Assembly: GCF_020524025.1 (NCBI RefSeq)
Contig: NZ_JAIVKN010000002.1
Location: forward strand, 496,001 to 560,000
DNA length: 64,000 bases
Direction: 5' to 3'
Origin: Halobacillus litoralis
GTDB taxonomy: Bacteria > Bacillota > Bacilli > Bacillales > Halobacillaceae
Shown here: piece by piece, positions 7,588-17,043 of the stretch
Layout: each line of letters begins with the position of its first letter
How positions within the stretch are numbered: position 1 is the first letter of the stretch
Position numbers and translations under genes: made by a program
Notes under the pieces: model-generated
What the model saw: only the letters and a program-made list of their open reading frames with translations
Database searches by the model: none
What the model was told of the DNA's origin: nothing

Positions 7588-9540
7588 TTATTCTTTTATA
7601 ATCTTACTCTCATAAGGCTTCAGATCAACCGATTGGAAAGCTTTCTCTTGATCACTATGGTTCATAAGGAATAAATAAGAGGTATCTCCTACACGACGAC
7701 GGTAGGCCTCAACATCCTGCACAGATTCAATGAAATCAATGTCGTGTCGTTGAACGACATCCTGCGCAATTTTATCGAGGGCAGATTCACTCAAGCCGCC
7801 ACCGACATAATAGACCTCACCTTCACCAAAGGTATTCTGCGTAACAGCTGCGTAATCCTTATAAAAGTAATCCTGATAACGATACAGAACCTCCGCTTCT
7901 TCAGCGACAAGCAAATCTCTCCAGACAGAAACCTGAGCCGGTATATCACTGAATCCGCCTTCTCCTTGTAGGCTAAGATTGTGGTCACTGGTCAGCGATT
8001 CAATCTCTTCCACTCTTGCTCCGACCATGTCACGGACAAGCCCCGGAAGTACTTCTCCAAGTCTAAGATTGTTATCTTTTCCTTTCAATCCGGTACGGAA
8101 GGAGAAAATAACGGTTCCACCCTGATTCGCGAAGGAACGCAGGCGATCCGCGAACGCTTCATCCATCACCTGCATGACAGGTACAACGACCACTTTGTAA
8201 GTGTCCAGGTCACGGTCAGCTGGAATGACATCGATGTTCGTATTCAACTGATAGAATGGACGGTAGAGGCGAAGCAGTTCTTCATTAAAATCAAAGTCCT
8301 TGCTTTGAATTTGTGAGCGCCAGGACCAAATGTTGTCATAGTCGTACAACACCGCGATATCTGAAGTGATTTCAGAATTTAAAAGCTCGGTATGATTCTT
8401 CATTTCACCGAACAGGGATTGAACTTCCTTATACTTTCTTCCATAGACATTGTCATGATCAACGACACCGTAACAGAATTGCTCGGCCCCTTTGGTCATT
8501 CCTCTCCAACGGAAGTAAAGCATGTTGGAACACCCATGGGCAAACGCCTGATAAGACCACATTTTCGCCTGTTCCGGGCGGGGAAGATAGCCGATTACAT
8601 CATGACCCTGTGCCCCCATCAGTTCTTCGACGATCCAGTAATTCTTGTTTAACAGACCACGGTTGAAGTCATGCGTCATCGCAATCGCTTCTGGAGGAAT
8701 CGGCTTCTCAAGACCTCCCCAGACAGGATAGTTGTCATAAGAAACGAAATCCATCGGTCTCAGGTTTTCTGCATGGTCAAACCATTTATCAAACACACCG
8801 CCGGATACGTTCGTTGTAACCGTCTGGTGACCGCCTTTGATCTCTTTGACAATGTTTGTCATTTCATGGGCAAATCCATTAAGAGAATCGGAACGGAAAC
8901 GGCTCCATTCCAGTTTCAACGATGGGTTGTGCGTAGTAATGGTCGGTTTAGGGATCGGGATCTCAGAGAAATCGTTGTACGTCTGTCCCCAGAAAATCGT
9001 ACCCCACTCTTCATTCAATGTTTGAATATCGGTATATTTCTCAGCCAAATATCCTTGGAACTTATGATGGCACTGATCGCAGTAACACATATCACTGCCC
9101 TCATGACCGAACTCATTATCGATCTGCCAGGAGACGATTGCTTCTTCATCTTTATAGTGTTCGACTAACTTTCTCGTAATTCTTGCTGCGTATTTCCGGT
9201 AAGCATCTGAATTGAAGCAGTACTGGCGGCGGCCGCCAAATACACGTGGGTGATTATGTTCATCTTCGGATAAGATGCCGGGCTCTTTATGTGCAAGCCA
9301 TGCCGGGAATGTAGCTGTCGGCGTACCGAACATCACATCCAGTCCTCGTTCTTTCAGCTTAGCAATCACCTTATCAAAATAAGAGAAGTCAAAAGAACCC
9401 TCTTCTGATTCCATCAGATGCCAGGCAAATTCTCCAATACGGACAATGTTTGCACCTAATTCGATAATTCCGTTGATATCCTCATCTATCATTTCTTCCG
9501 GCCAATGTTCCGGATAATAATCTACTCCTAAGTACGTCAT
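7588..9540 (-). CDS. GH42 beta-galactosidase
   Basis: Hydrolyses terminal beta-galactosides; 650 aa, the normal GH42 length. The TIM-barrel start MTYLGVDYYPEHWPEE is canonical. The acid/base is E143 in QIDNEFGHE, and E305 in YWIVEEL is the expected nucleophile. A structural zinc cluster is visible as C108, C152, C154 and C157. No signal peptide is seen, so the enzyme is cytoplasmic and acts on imported galactosides. It is last in the alpha-galactosidase-galKET operon, 96 bp after galT, feeding galactose into the Leloir enzymes. ATG follows AAGGAGGAT. Confidence 0.95.
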   Translation of the reverse strand: MTYLGVDYYPEHWPEEMIDEDINGIIELGANIVRIGEFAWHLMESEEGSFDFSYFDKVIAKLKERGLDVMFGTPTATFPAWLAHKEPGILSEDEHNHPRVFGGRRQYCFNSDAYRKYAARITRKLVEHYKDEEAIVSWQIDNEFGHEGSDMCYCDQCHHKFQGYLAEKYTDIQTLNEEWGTIFWGQTYNDFSEIPIPKPTITTHNPSLKLEWSRFRSDSLNGFAHEMTNIVKEIKGGHQTVTTNVSGGVFDKWFDHAENLRPMDFVSYDNYPVWGGLEKPIPPEAIAMTHDFNRGLLNKNYWIVEELMGAQGHDVIGYLPRPEQAKMWSYQAFAHGCSNMLYFRWRGMTKGAEQFCYGVVDHDNVYGRKYKEVQSLFGEMKNHTELLNSEITSDIAVLYDYDNIWSWRSQIQSKDFDFNEELLRLYRPFYQLNTNIDVIPADRDLDTYKVVVVPVMQVMDEAFADRLRSFANQGGTVIFSFRTGLKGKDNNLRLGEVLPGLVRDMVGARVEEIESLTSDHNLSLQGEGGFSDIPAQVSVWRDLLVAEEAEVLYRYQDYFYKDYAAVTQNTFGEGEVYYVGGGLSESALDKIAQDVVQRHDIDFIESVQDVEAYRRRVGDTSYLFLMNHSDQEKAFQSVDLKPYESKIIKE

Positions 9541-9636
9541 GTTGTATCCTCCTTGTGTAAGGGTTTATATTGGTTTATTTTTTTAGCGAGAGGAAAGGGA
9601 AGCAAGTCCACCCTGCTCCCCCGAGCTCTGCCACGC

Positions 9637-11148
9637 TTATTTCACTTGATCAATGAAACGGCGGAAAGCTTCCTGCCCTTCTTCATTGCGTTTGAACACA
9701 CCGGCATGCTCAAGGACTGTGGAGAAACGTTTCCCGATCTCTTTCTGCATCTGTTCCCAAACCGCATTTTCAGAGGAAACGTCCCAGTTCACCTGCTTGG
9801 CCCAAGGGATGTGTTTGGATGTTTTCTCATCCTCAACCCCTTTATCATCAAGCTGATCTTTCATAATATAGGTCGTTAACTGTTCCATTTCTTCAATTAA
9901 CCGGCCAGGTAGAACGGCAAGTCCCATCACTTCGATTAACCCGATGTTTTCTTTCTTAATATGGTGGACCTCTTCATGAGGGTGGAAGATGCCCATCGGG
10001 TACTGCTCACTTGTGCGGTTGTTTCTCAACACAAGATCGAGTTCGAATTGTCCATCACGATAACGGGCAATCGGAGTAACGGTATTATGCGGCTCACCAG
10101 CCGTTTCCGCATAGACATCCACCGTTTCATCTGTGTAGGAACGCCATGTAGTTAAAATCTTCTCACCCAGTTCAGATACACGCTTCCGGTCCGTTCCTCT
10201 TAAGCGGAGAACGGACATCGGCCAGCGTACAATGCCTGCCTGCACATCCTTGAAGTGAGGAATAGAGAATTCCTGATCCACGGGTGCCTTCGCCATTGGA
10301 AAGTCATGCTGTCCCCCCTGAAAATGGTCGTGGCTCAAAATAGAACCACCGACGATCGGAAGGTCCGCATTTGATCCGACAAAATAATGAGGCAGCTGGT
10401 CTGTAAAATCAAGCAGACGGTCGAAACCTTCTTTGGTGATTTCCATCGGACGGTGTTCCCGGGATAGGATGATCGCATGCTCGTTGTAATAAACGTATGG
10501 AGAGTATTGAAGGAACCAGTGCTCCCCTTCAAGATCAACAGGAATAATCCGGTGGTTGTCACGGGCCGGATGATCCAGACGGCCGGCATACCCGACGTTT
10601 TCCTTACACAATAAACAATCCGGGTATTTGGTATCTTTCTGCGCTTTTGCTGCCGCGATCGCCTTTGGATCTTTTTCCGGCTTAGACAAGTTGATGGTAA
10701 TCTCTAAATCACCATATTCTGTCTCACTGTACCAGTGTTTATTTTTTGCGATTCGATCGGTGCGGATATAGTGCGCATCTTTAGATAATTGATAAAATTC
10801 TTTGGTCGCCGCTTCCGGTCCTTTCTTCTCAAAGGCATGATAGAAATCACGAATGACTTCAGATGGACGAGGAACGAGGCAGTTCATAATTTTCGGATCG
10901 AACAAATCCCGCTCCGTTGTCGTATTCTCTTCAATCAAGCCTTGGTCGACTGCATAATCCAGCATGCTTTCAAGGATGTTGACAGGTGTCTCGAAAGATT
11001 CTTCTTCCTTAGAAATCTCCGTTTTTTCACCTTCCAATTGAAACAGGTGAAACAAGCGATTGCGGACGTAATCGATGTCCCATACTGAAATCATTTCTTT
11101 CTGTAAACCATATTGGATCAACCGTTCGATATCTTGATAGATTGCCAT
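9637..11148 (-). CDS. galT: Galactose-1-phosphate uridylyltransferase, class II
   Basis: Leloir pathway: exchanges UMP between UDP-glucose and galactose-1-phosphate. It is 503 aa, the Bacillus/Lactobacillus class II form, which is longer and lacks the zinc-site layout of the E. coli enzyme. Typical segments include PARDNHRIIP, FPYVYYNEHAIIL-like NEHAIIL and GGSILSHDHFQGG (HDHFQGG near 275-281). The start is the ATG at 11146-11148 (MAIYQDIERLIQ), preferred over the in-frame GTG three codons earlier because it matches known N-termini. It lies 21 bp after galE in the same operon. Confidence 0.93.
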   Translation of the reverse strand: MAIYQDIERLIQYGLQKEMISVWDIDYVRNRLFHLFQLEGEKTEISKEEESFETPVNILESMLDYAVDQGLIEENTTTERDLFDPKIMNCLVPRPSEVIRDFYHAFEKKGPEAATKEFYQLSKDAHYIRTDRIAKNKHWYSETEYGDLEITINLSKPEKDPKAIAAAKAQKDTKYPDCLLCKENVGYAGRLDHPARDNHRIIPVDLEGEHWFLQYSPYVYYNEHAIILSREHRPMEITKEGFDRLLDFTDQLPHYFVGSNADLPIVGGSILSHDHFQGGQHDFPMAKAPVDQEFSIPHFKDVQAGIVRWPMSVLRLRGTDRKRVSELGEKILTTWRSYTDETVDVYAETAGEPHNTVTPIARYRDGQFELDLVLRNNRTSEQYPMGIFHPHEEVHHIKKENIGLIEVMGLAVLPGRLIEEMEQLTTYIMKDQLDDKGVEDEKTSKHIPWAKQVNWDVSSENAVWEQMQKEIGKRFSTVLEHAGVFKRNEEGQEAFRRFIDQVK

Positions 11149-11169
11149 CCTATTCACCAGCCTTTTTAA

Positions 11170-12159
11170 TTAATTGTTGTATCCTTCCGGGTGGTTTTGG
11201 AACCAGTCCCAGGCAGTCTGAATCATCGTATCTAAATCAGCATATTTAGGTGACCAGCCAAGCTCCTCCATCGCTTTTTCAGAAGAGGCCACAAGCTGGG
11301 CAGGGTCTCCTGCACGGCGTGGCGCCACTTCAGCAGGAATCGCATGTCCTGTTACGCGGCGGGCTGTATCAATGACTTGTTTCACACTGAAGCCCTGGCC
11401 ATTTCCGAGGTTATAGATGCCGCTCTGCTGGTCTCTCTTCAATTTCTCAATGGCAAGCAGGTGAGCATCTACTAAATCATTCACATGAATATAGTCGCGG
11501 ATACACGTGCCATCCTCTGTCGGGTAGTCATCACCGAAGATCATGATTTTTTCACGCTTTTCCTGAGCTACTTGCAGAACAATTGGGATTAAATGTGTTT
11601 CAGGACGGTGATCCTCGCCAATTCTTCCATCCGGGTCGGCCCCTGCGACATTGAAGTAACGCAGAACAACGTGCTTGATTCCGTGCGCCTGCTCAGCCCA
11701 CTTGAGCATTTTTTCAATGGCTAACTTTGTTTCTCCATATGGGTTCGTCGGGAATGTGCGGTCATCTTCCTGAATCGGTACCTGATCCGGCTCGCCGTAA
11801 ACCGCTGCTGTTGAAGAAAAGACAATTCGTTTCACCTCGTGTTTTGCCATCGATTTAAGAAGGCAGACCGCACCATATACGTTGTTGTCGTAATACTTCA
11901 ACGGATCTTCTACACTTTCACCTACAAGAGAATCCGCTGCAAAATGAATCACGGATTGGATCTCATTTTCTTCGAAGACACGATCCATAAACGCTTCGTC
12001 TCTCAAGTCTCCGTTATATACTTTCGCTCCTTCTAAAACGGCTTCTTCGTGACCTTTCTGCAAGTTATCAACGACAACAACTTCTTCATTACGGTCCAGC
12101 AGCTGAGCTACCGCATGACTTCCGATATAGCCCGCTCCACCACAAACTAATACTGACAT
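11170..12159 (-). CDS. galE: UDP-glucose 4-epimerase
   Basis: Interconverts UDP-galactose and UDP-glucose, regenerating the GalT co-substrate. It is a 329-aa extended short-chain dehydrogenase with the NAD-binding GGAGYIGSH at 7-15, FSSTAAVYG with the catalytic Thr/Ser (about 114-122) and YGETK (about 141-145) for the Tyr-Lys pair. It starts three bases after the galK stop with GGAGGAAT as ribosome site, so the genes are translationally coupled. Confidence 0.95.
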   Translation of the reverse strand: MSVLVCGGAGYIGSHAVAQLLDRNEEVVVVDNLQKGHEEAVLEGAKVYNGDLRDEAFMDRVFEENEIQSVIHFAADSLVGESVEDPLKYYDNNVYGAVCLLKSMAKHEVKRIVFSSTAAVYGEPDQVPIQEDDRTFPTNPYGETKLAIEKMLKWAEQAHGIKHVVLRYFNVAGADPDGRIGEDHRPETHLIPIVLQVAQEKREKIMIFGDDYPTEDGTCIRDYIHVNDLVDAHLLAIEKLKRDQQSGIYNLGNGQGFSVKQVIDTARRVTGHAIPAEVAPRRAGDPAQLVASSEKAMEELGWSPKYADLDTMIQTAWDWFQNHPEGYNN

Positions 12160-12162
12160 CTG

Positions 12163-13329
12163 TTATTCCTCCTCTAGTTTCTTTGCGCCGTCACCGATTT
12201 CTACGACATAAAAATCAGCTTCCAGCCCTGTTTCCTGATAATATTTTTCTCCGACTTTTTCTTTGAAGCGATCGGTATCTTCCCGCTTTACAATGCTGAT
12301 GGTACAGCCGCCAAAACCGGCACCGGTCATTCTTGAGCCGACAGCCCCTTCTTCCCAGGCAGCTTCTACAAGTGCATCTAATTCTTTCCCTGTCACTTCA
12401 TAATCGTCACGAAGCGAACGATGCGACTCATTCATCAGTTTTCCAAAGCCTTCGATATCCCCCTGGTTGAGTTTCTCTACCGCTTCAATTGTCCGGCAAT
12501 TTTCAAATATAGCATGTTTCGCACGTTTGCGCGCCTCCGGATCTTGAATAAGGTGTTTATTTTCTTCAAATTCCTGTTTTGAAACATCCCCGAGTGATTG
12601 AATATCAAGGGTTTGCTGCAGATCCTTAAGTGCTTCTTCACATTGTACACGACGCTCATTGTATTTTGAGTCCGCCAGTCCTCTGCGTTTATTGGTGTTG
12701 GCGATAATCAGTGTTTCTGAATCTAAATTAATCGGGGTGTAGCGATAATCCAGTGTTTGACAATCTAACAACAGGGCATGATCTTTTTTGCCCATCCCGA
12801 TCGCGAATTGGTCCATGATGCCGCAGTTTACGCCGACAAATTCATTCTCCGCCCGCTGTGATAAGCGGACCATTTCCACACGATCGATAGAAAGAGAAAA
12901 TAATTCTTTTAACACCACAGATGTGACTAACTCAATGGAAGCAGAAGAAGAAAGCCCCGCTCCATTCGGAATATTTCCGTAGAAAACCAGGTCGACTCCA
13001 GATGGAACGTCATAGCCTTCTTTCGTAAACATCTCCACGACACCTTTAGGGTAATTGGCCCAATCATCCTGGTCTTCGTATTTCAGATCATCGATATCTG
13101 CTTCAATAATGCCAAGCTCAGGAAAGTTCATCGAATACATCCGAAGCTTCTGATCTTCTCGTTTTCGAGCGGCTGCATAAGTGCCGACACTCAGCGCACA
13201 AGGAAACACATGACCACCGTTATAGTCGGTATGCTCTCCTATTAGATTTACCCTGCCTGGAGCAAAAAACGGCTGGGGTTCTCCATTTCCACCAAATTGT
13301 TCCTTAAACGTTCTGATTATTTCCTTCAT
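12163..13329 (-). CDS. galK: Galactokinase
   Basis: Phosphorylates galactose to galactose-1-phosphate, the first Leloir step. It is 388 aa of the GHMP kinase family, with the galactokinase signature GRVNLIGEHTDYNGG (about 25-39), the ATP loop GAGLSSSAS (about 121-129) and the C-terminal GSRMTGAGFGGC (about 334-345). The start is the ATG at 13327-13329 behind GAGGTGGAAGC; an in-frame GTG nine bases upstream lies within that site. It is between the alpha-galactosidase gene and galE. Confidence 0.95.
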   Translation of the reverse strand: MKEIIRTFKEQFGGNGEPQPFFAPGRVNLIGEHTDYNGGHVFPCALSVGTYAAARKREDQKLRMYSMNFPELGIIEADIDDLKYEDQDDWANYPKGVVEMFTKEGYDVPSGVDLVFYGNIPNGAGLSSSASIELVTSVVLKELFSLSIDRVEMVRLSQRAENEFVGVNCGIMDQFAIGMGKKDHALLLDCQTLDYRYTPINLDSETLIIANTNKRRGLADSKYNERRVQCEEALKDLQQTLDIQSLGDVSKQEFEENKHLIQDPEARKRAKHAIFENCRTIEAVEKLNQGDIEGFGKLMNESHRSLRDDYEVTGKELDALVEAAWEEGAVGSRMTGAGFGGCTISIVKREDTDRFKEKVGEKYYQETGLEADFYVVEIGDGAKKLEEE

Positions 13330-13351
13330 TGCTTCCACCTCACTAAAATAT

Positions 13352-15589
13352 TTAAGATTCGTTTACACTCGTCAGGACAAACAGCTGGGATGAGAAATCT
13401 CCGGACTCATCAATTCCTCCGGTTTGAGAGCCATCATACCCACCTTCAAGCTGGATTCCTGCATGCATCAGTTCATCACCGAAATACGTTCTCTCAAAAC
13501 CTTCCATTCGATATTCTTTATCTGGATCAAGTCCGCTTAGTTTCACACGGTTGAATCCAGGGTTCACTCTTGCCAGCACTTGATAATAGCCCACGACCGC
13601 CTTGTTCTGGTCTTTAGAAACAGCCATCCAGCTCGTTTCATTGCCGTCTCCTTCAAAAGGACTGATCAAACGATGGAACGTCCCGTACTGCAGGAGATGA
13701 CGGTGTTCTTTATACCAGGCAACCTGCTTTTTCACCTGTTCTTTTTCCTCGTCATCCATCTCCGTGACATCGAGTTCATAACCAAACGCGCCGAAGTAGG
13801 CGACATCGCCTCTTGTTTTTAAGCTTGTTACCCGCTTCACCTGATGGTTCGGAACCGCTGAAATATGAGCACCCATTCCGCTTAACGGATAAACCATCGA
13901 TGTTCCGTACTGGATACTCAAACGCTCAATGGCGTCCGTGTCATCGCTTGTCCACCCTTGAGGGGCGTAGTAAAGCATTCCCGGATCAAAACGGGCACCC
14001 CCGCTTGCACATGATTCAAATAAAACATGCGGGAAGGCATTCACCAGTTTTTCATACAAATGGTAAACCCCTAACATATAGCGGTGCGGAACCTCCATCT
14101 GCTGATCCGATGCCAGGCGTGCAGATCCGATTTCTGTCATATACCGGTTCATATCCCATTTCACATATTCAATATTCGATTCTGATAATACAGCGGCCAT
14201 CTGCTCATAAATGTACTCGACTACGTCAGGATTTGAAAAATCAAGGACAAGCTGATGTCTCCCTGTCGATGGTTTACGCCCTGGAACATGGATGATCCAT
14301 TCCGGGTGCTCTTTATACAATTGGCTTTCTTTTGAGACCATCTCCGGTTCAAACCACAGTCCAAAAGACATCCCTAAGTCATTGACTTGATCGACGAGCG
14401 GTTTCAAACCATTAGGCAGCTTGGCTTCATCTACAAACCAGTCCCCTAAAGAAGTGGTGTCATCATTTCGTCTGCCAAACCATCCATCATCAAGGACGAA
14501 AAGTTCTATGCCAAGCTTCTGGGATTGTTCTGCAATCGACAGCAGCTTTTCTTCATTGAAATCAAAATACGTGGCTTCCCAATTATTGATTAAAACCGGC
14601 CGTTCACGGTCTCTCCACTTTCCTCTCGCTAGTCTTCCCTGGTAAAGATCGTGATACGTCTGGCTTAAATCATTCAGTCCTGCCCTTGAATATCCCATCA
14701 CGACTTCCGGCGTTTGGAAAGACTCTCCGGGATTCAGTTTCCAACTAAAGTCAAAAGGACTGATTCCCATACTCACCCTGGAAATATCATATTGATCGAC
14801 TTCGACCTGAGCGAGAAAATTACCGCTGTAGACCAAGCTGAAGCCGTATACTTCCCCTTCTATCTCGGTTGTCTCAGGACGTTTCAGACCGATGTAGGGA
14901 TTATGCTGGCTGCTGCTTGTTCCACGTGTGCTCTGAATTCGTTGTATCCCCGGATGCAGACGCTGTTTATGGATGTGGCGTTCCCTTGACCAGGATCCCG
15001 CCAGCTGCAGCCATTCAAAGTTTGAGTCAGGCAGATCAATCGAGGCACTTAACGCACGATCAAGCACATGCTCTTCTACTCCCTTATTTATAAAGTTCAC
15101 CGAACGGACGATGACGTTCCGATTATGGTAAACGGTATACATCAGGTTCAGCTCCACCTCAGTGACCTCATCAAATAAACGAAGGACCAACGTTTCAGCC
15201 TCTGTTTCATCCTCCACATACGTAGCAGGAAGACCTTTAAGTCCCGGTTTTCCTTTTACCACCTGATGAGACTGGTACGTAAAATTTGAAATTCGTGAGC
15301 CATCCGGCTGAATGATATGAAATGCAGGCTCTCTATAATCTGAAGTTCCATAGCTCGGATAGTCCTGCTTCACTGTATCCAATGAAAAAGATGGATCTTC
15401 TTCATATAGATAGGAAGAAGTTACCCGGAACTCTTCTTTAGACAGATGACTGAAATCGTCTCTATGACGAAGCTTTTGGCCAAAATACAACTGCCCAATC
15501 TGACCATTCCTCATCACTTGAAAAATGTAGCTGACTTCTTTTCCCTGCAAATGAAATTGTGAATTTTCCTGATTGATATGAATCGTCAC
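13352..15589 (-). CDS. GH36 alpha-galactosidase
   Basis: Releases galactose from raffinose, melibiose and stachyose-type sugars; 745 aa, matching the AgaA group. The catalytic nucleophile is D479 in YVKWDMNRY and the acid/base is D549 in WTSDDTD, almost the same numbers as the Geobacillus AgaA enzyme. SCASGGARFDPG (about 526-537) is the conserved substrate loop. No signal peptide is seen, so hydrolysis is intracellular. The start is GTG at 15587-15589 behind TTGGAGGGAT. It is first in the five-gene operon, with a promoter and cre-like box directly upstream. Confidence 0.95.
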   Translation of the reverse strand: MTIHINQENSQFHLQGKEVSYIFQVMRNGQIGQLYFGQKLRHRDDFSHLSKEEFRVTSSYLYEEDPSFSLDTVKQDYPSYGTSDYREPAFHIIQPDGSRISNFTYQSHQVVKGKPGLKGLPATYVEDETEAETLVLRLFDEVTEVELNLMYTVYHNRNVIVRSVNFINKGVEEHVLDRALSASIDLPDSNFEWLQLAGSWSRERHIHKQRLHPGIQRIQSTRGTSSSQHNPYIGLKRPETTEIEGEVYGFSLVYSGNFLAQVEVDQYDISRVSMGISPFDFSWKLNPGESFQTPEVVMGYSRAGLNDLSQTYHDLYQGRLARGKWRDRERPVLINNWEATYFDFNEEKLLSIAEQSQKLGIELFVLDDGWFGRRNDDTTSLGDWFVDEAKLPNGLKPLVDQVNDLGMSFGLWFEPEMVSKESQLYKEHPEWIIHVPGRKPSTGRHQLVLDFSNPDVVEYIYEQMAAVLSESNIEYVKWDMNRYMTEIGSARLASDQQMEVPHRYMLGVYHLYEKLVNAFPHVLFESCASGGARFDPGMLYYAPQGWTSDDTDAIERLSIQYGTSMVYPLSGMGAHISAVPNHQVKRVTSLKTRGDVAYFGAFGYELDVTEMDDEEKEQVKKQVAWYKEHRHLLQYGTFHRLISPFEGDGNETSWMAVSKDQNKAVVGYYQVLARVNPGFNRVKLSGLDPDKEYRMEGFERTYFGDELMHAGIQLEGGYDGSQTGGIDESGDFSSQLFVLTSVNES

Positions 15590-15609
15590 GTTTATCCCTC
15601 CAACTACCT

Positions 15610-15623
15610 CGCAAACGCTTCCA
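15610..15623 (-). promoter_or_regulatory. CcpA cre-like site in the galactoside operon leader
   Basis: On the minus strand the site reads TGGAAGCGTTTGCG, matching TGNAANCGNTNNCA at all but the last base. It lies just downstream of the predicted start site, a position where CcpA blocks elongation or initiation. A weaker cre-like box (ATAAAACGTTTACA) lies at 15673-15686, upstream of the -35. Confidence 0.6.
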
Positions 15624-15637
15624 AAGTTTATAATTCT

Positions 15638-15666
15638 ATTGTAGAAATGAAAGAAGCTGTTATCAA
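15638..15666 (-). promoter_or_regulatory. SigA-type promoter of the alpha-galactosidase operon
   Basis: Minus strand TTGATA (15661-15666), 17-bp spacer, TACAAT (15638-15643). The predicted start near 15631 gives a leader of about 40 bases containing the cre-like site. Confidence 0.6.
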
Positions 15667-15815
15667 TGGTAAATAAAACGTTTACAAGTGCACATTTTTG
15701 CTTCCTTCGTTTTCTCTTGTTTTGTAAACTGTTATGATAGAAGAAGTGTTTATGACTTAATTAACAAGAAGTATCGTTAAATTTTGCTTCATATAGATAG
15801 AAAGGATGAGAAGCT

Positions 15816-16685
15816 ATGGTTCAATCCTCGCTTACATTCGGATCCTATGGGTTTCGATTTTCTGATCCGAAACTGCAAAAGCTGGCTCAAATCTGGTCGC
15901 TCGGTTGGGATGAACAAACCTCTACCCTTTATGACTGGGATGGAACAAATCGAAGAGACCGGGGAAAGTTTATTTTTCAATATACCATTTCAGGGAAAGG
16001 CGAAATTGAAATTAACGGCGAGCGGCATGAATTAGCTCCCGGTCACGCTTTTATCGTCAATATCCCGGGACGATACCGCTACTACCTTCCTGAAGACAGC
16101 GAGAAATGGGAATTTATATATTTGACTCTCTATGGAGATGTGGTGGAAACCTATTGGAATGAAATCCAAAAAGATATCGGTCCCATTCTGCACCTGCCTC
16201 CCGATGCACCTCCGGTTGAATATCTGCATCAACTATTGGAAGCAGCCTCCAACAGGGAAATATCCAACGCCCATCAGGCTTCTGGTTTTGCCTATCAATT
16301 TACGATGGAGCTTTTCCATTACTGCTCCACACTTGAACGAGGACTCGCCAAGTGGCCGGAACCTATTATTGAAGCATCGATGTATGCCAAGAACCATTAC
16401 AGCGAGGATATCAGCCCGGATGATATGGCAGAAGCATCTGGAATGTCACGCTATCACTTTACCCGGCAGTTTAAGTCCTCTACGGGACAGACACCGATTC
16501 AGTATTTAACTTCAATCCGGATCAATAAGGCGAAAGAGCTTTTACAAAACACAAAGTACTCCGCTGAGGATATCGCGATCTTAAGCGGCTACAAAAACGC
16601 CAATTACTTTAATAAAGTCTTTAAAAAGAACGTCGGCATCACACCCGGGAAGTACAGGGAGAGCCAGAAACCAATGTCAACTTAA
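15816..16685 (+). CDS. AraC-family transcriptional regulator of the galactoside genes
   Basis: DNA-binding activator of 289 aa with an N-terminal cupin-like sugar-sensing domain (about 1-150; GKGEIEINGERHELAPGHAF) and a C-terminal double helix-turn-helix (about 185-285; ISPDDMAEASGMSRYHFTRQFK and the AraC signature near GYKNANYFNKVFKKNVGITPGKYR). It is divergent from the alpha-galactosidase operon across 226 bp, the standard layout of MsmR/RafR-like activators. Galactoside control is inferred from this position. ATG follows AAAGGATGAG. Confidence 0.88.
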   Translation: MVQSSLTFGSYGFRFSDPKLQKLAQIWSLGWDEQTSTLYDWDGTNRRDRGKFIFQYTISGKGEIEINGERHELAPGHAFIVNIPGRYRYYLPEDSEKWEFIYLTLYGDVVETYWNEIQKDIGPILHLPPDAPPVEYLHQLLEAASNREISNAHQASGFAYQFTMELFHYCSTLERGLAKWPEPIIEASMYAKNHYSEDISPDDMAEASGMSRYHFTRQFKSSTGQTPIQYLTSIRINKAKELLQNTKYSAEDIAILSGYKNANYFNKVFKKNVGITPGKYRESQKPMST

Positions 16686-16687
16686 AC

Positions 16688-16720
16688 AAAAAGGACCGTG
16701 TATATACACGGTCCTTTTTA
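16688..16720. terminator. Bidirectional terminator
   Basis: AAAAAGGACCGTGTA / TACACGGTCCTTTTT hairpin between the convergent araC-type gene and the 84-aa gene. Confidence 0.85.
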
Positions 16721-16972
16721 TAATTTGGACACTTCAATCGTGACCGATCTTTTATCATAATTGATGGTCATACTCTTCCCATCATCGACAAAGTTTTCTA
16801 ATACGTCTTTCGACAGCTGCAGTGCAAACTCTGTTCTTTCCAGCTTCTCATAATCCACCGGATCTTCTTCTGCCATCGAATTTTTCATATCGATCGCTTC
16901 TTCGTGCAAAGCATCCATAGCTTCATATACTTTATGGTAAAAAGACTCAATCGGCTGACTTGCTTTCCCCAT
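16718..16972 (-). CDS. Conserved-looking hypothetical protein, 84 aa
   Basis: A soluble, acidic, largely helical protein with no membrane segment or cysteine; I do not recognise the family. The N-terminal part (about 5-50) is predicted coiled-coil-like, and the C-terminus (DGKSMTINYDKRSVTIEVSKL) looks like two beta strands. ATG follows GAAAGGCGTG. It sits alone between the galactoside regulator and the symporter gene, with a terminator after it. No function is proposed. Confidence 0.65.
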   Translation of the reverse strand: MGKASQPIESFYHKVYEAMDALHEEAIDMKNSMAEEDPVDYEKLERTEFALQLSKDVLENFVDDGKSMTINYDKRSVTIEVSKL

Positions 16973-17043
16973 CGTCTATCACGCCTTTCACTCATTTTGG
17001 CAATACTTCTAGTATACCAAAAGATGTGCGGTGTGATCAGCTT

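Noticed and set aside
8671-9168. Plus-strand 165-aa frame inside the GH42 gene
   Set aside because: Antisense shadow of a clearly functional enzyme gene; no ribosome site or family match.
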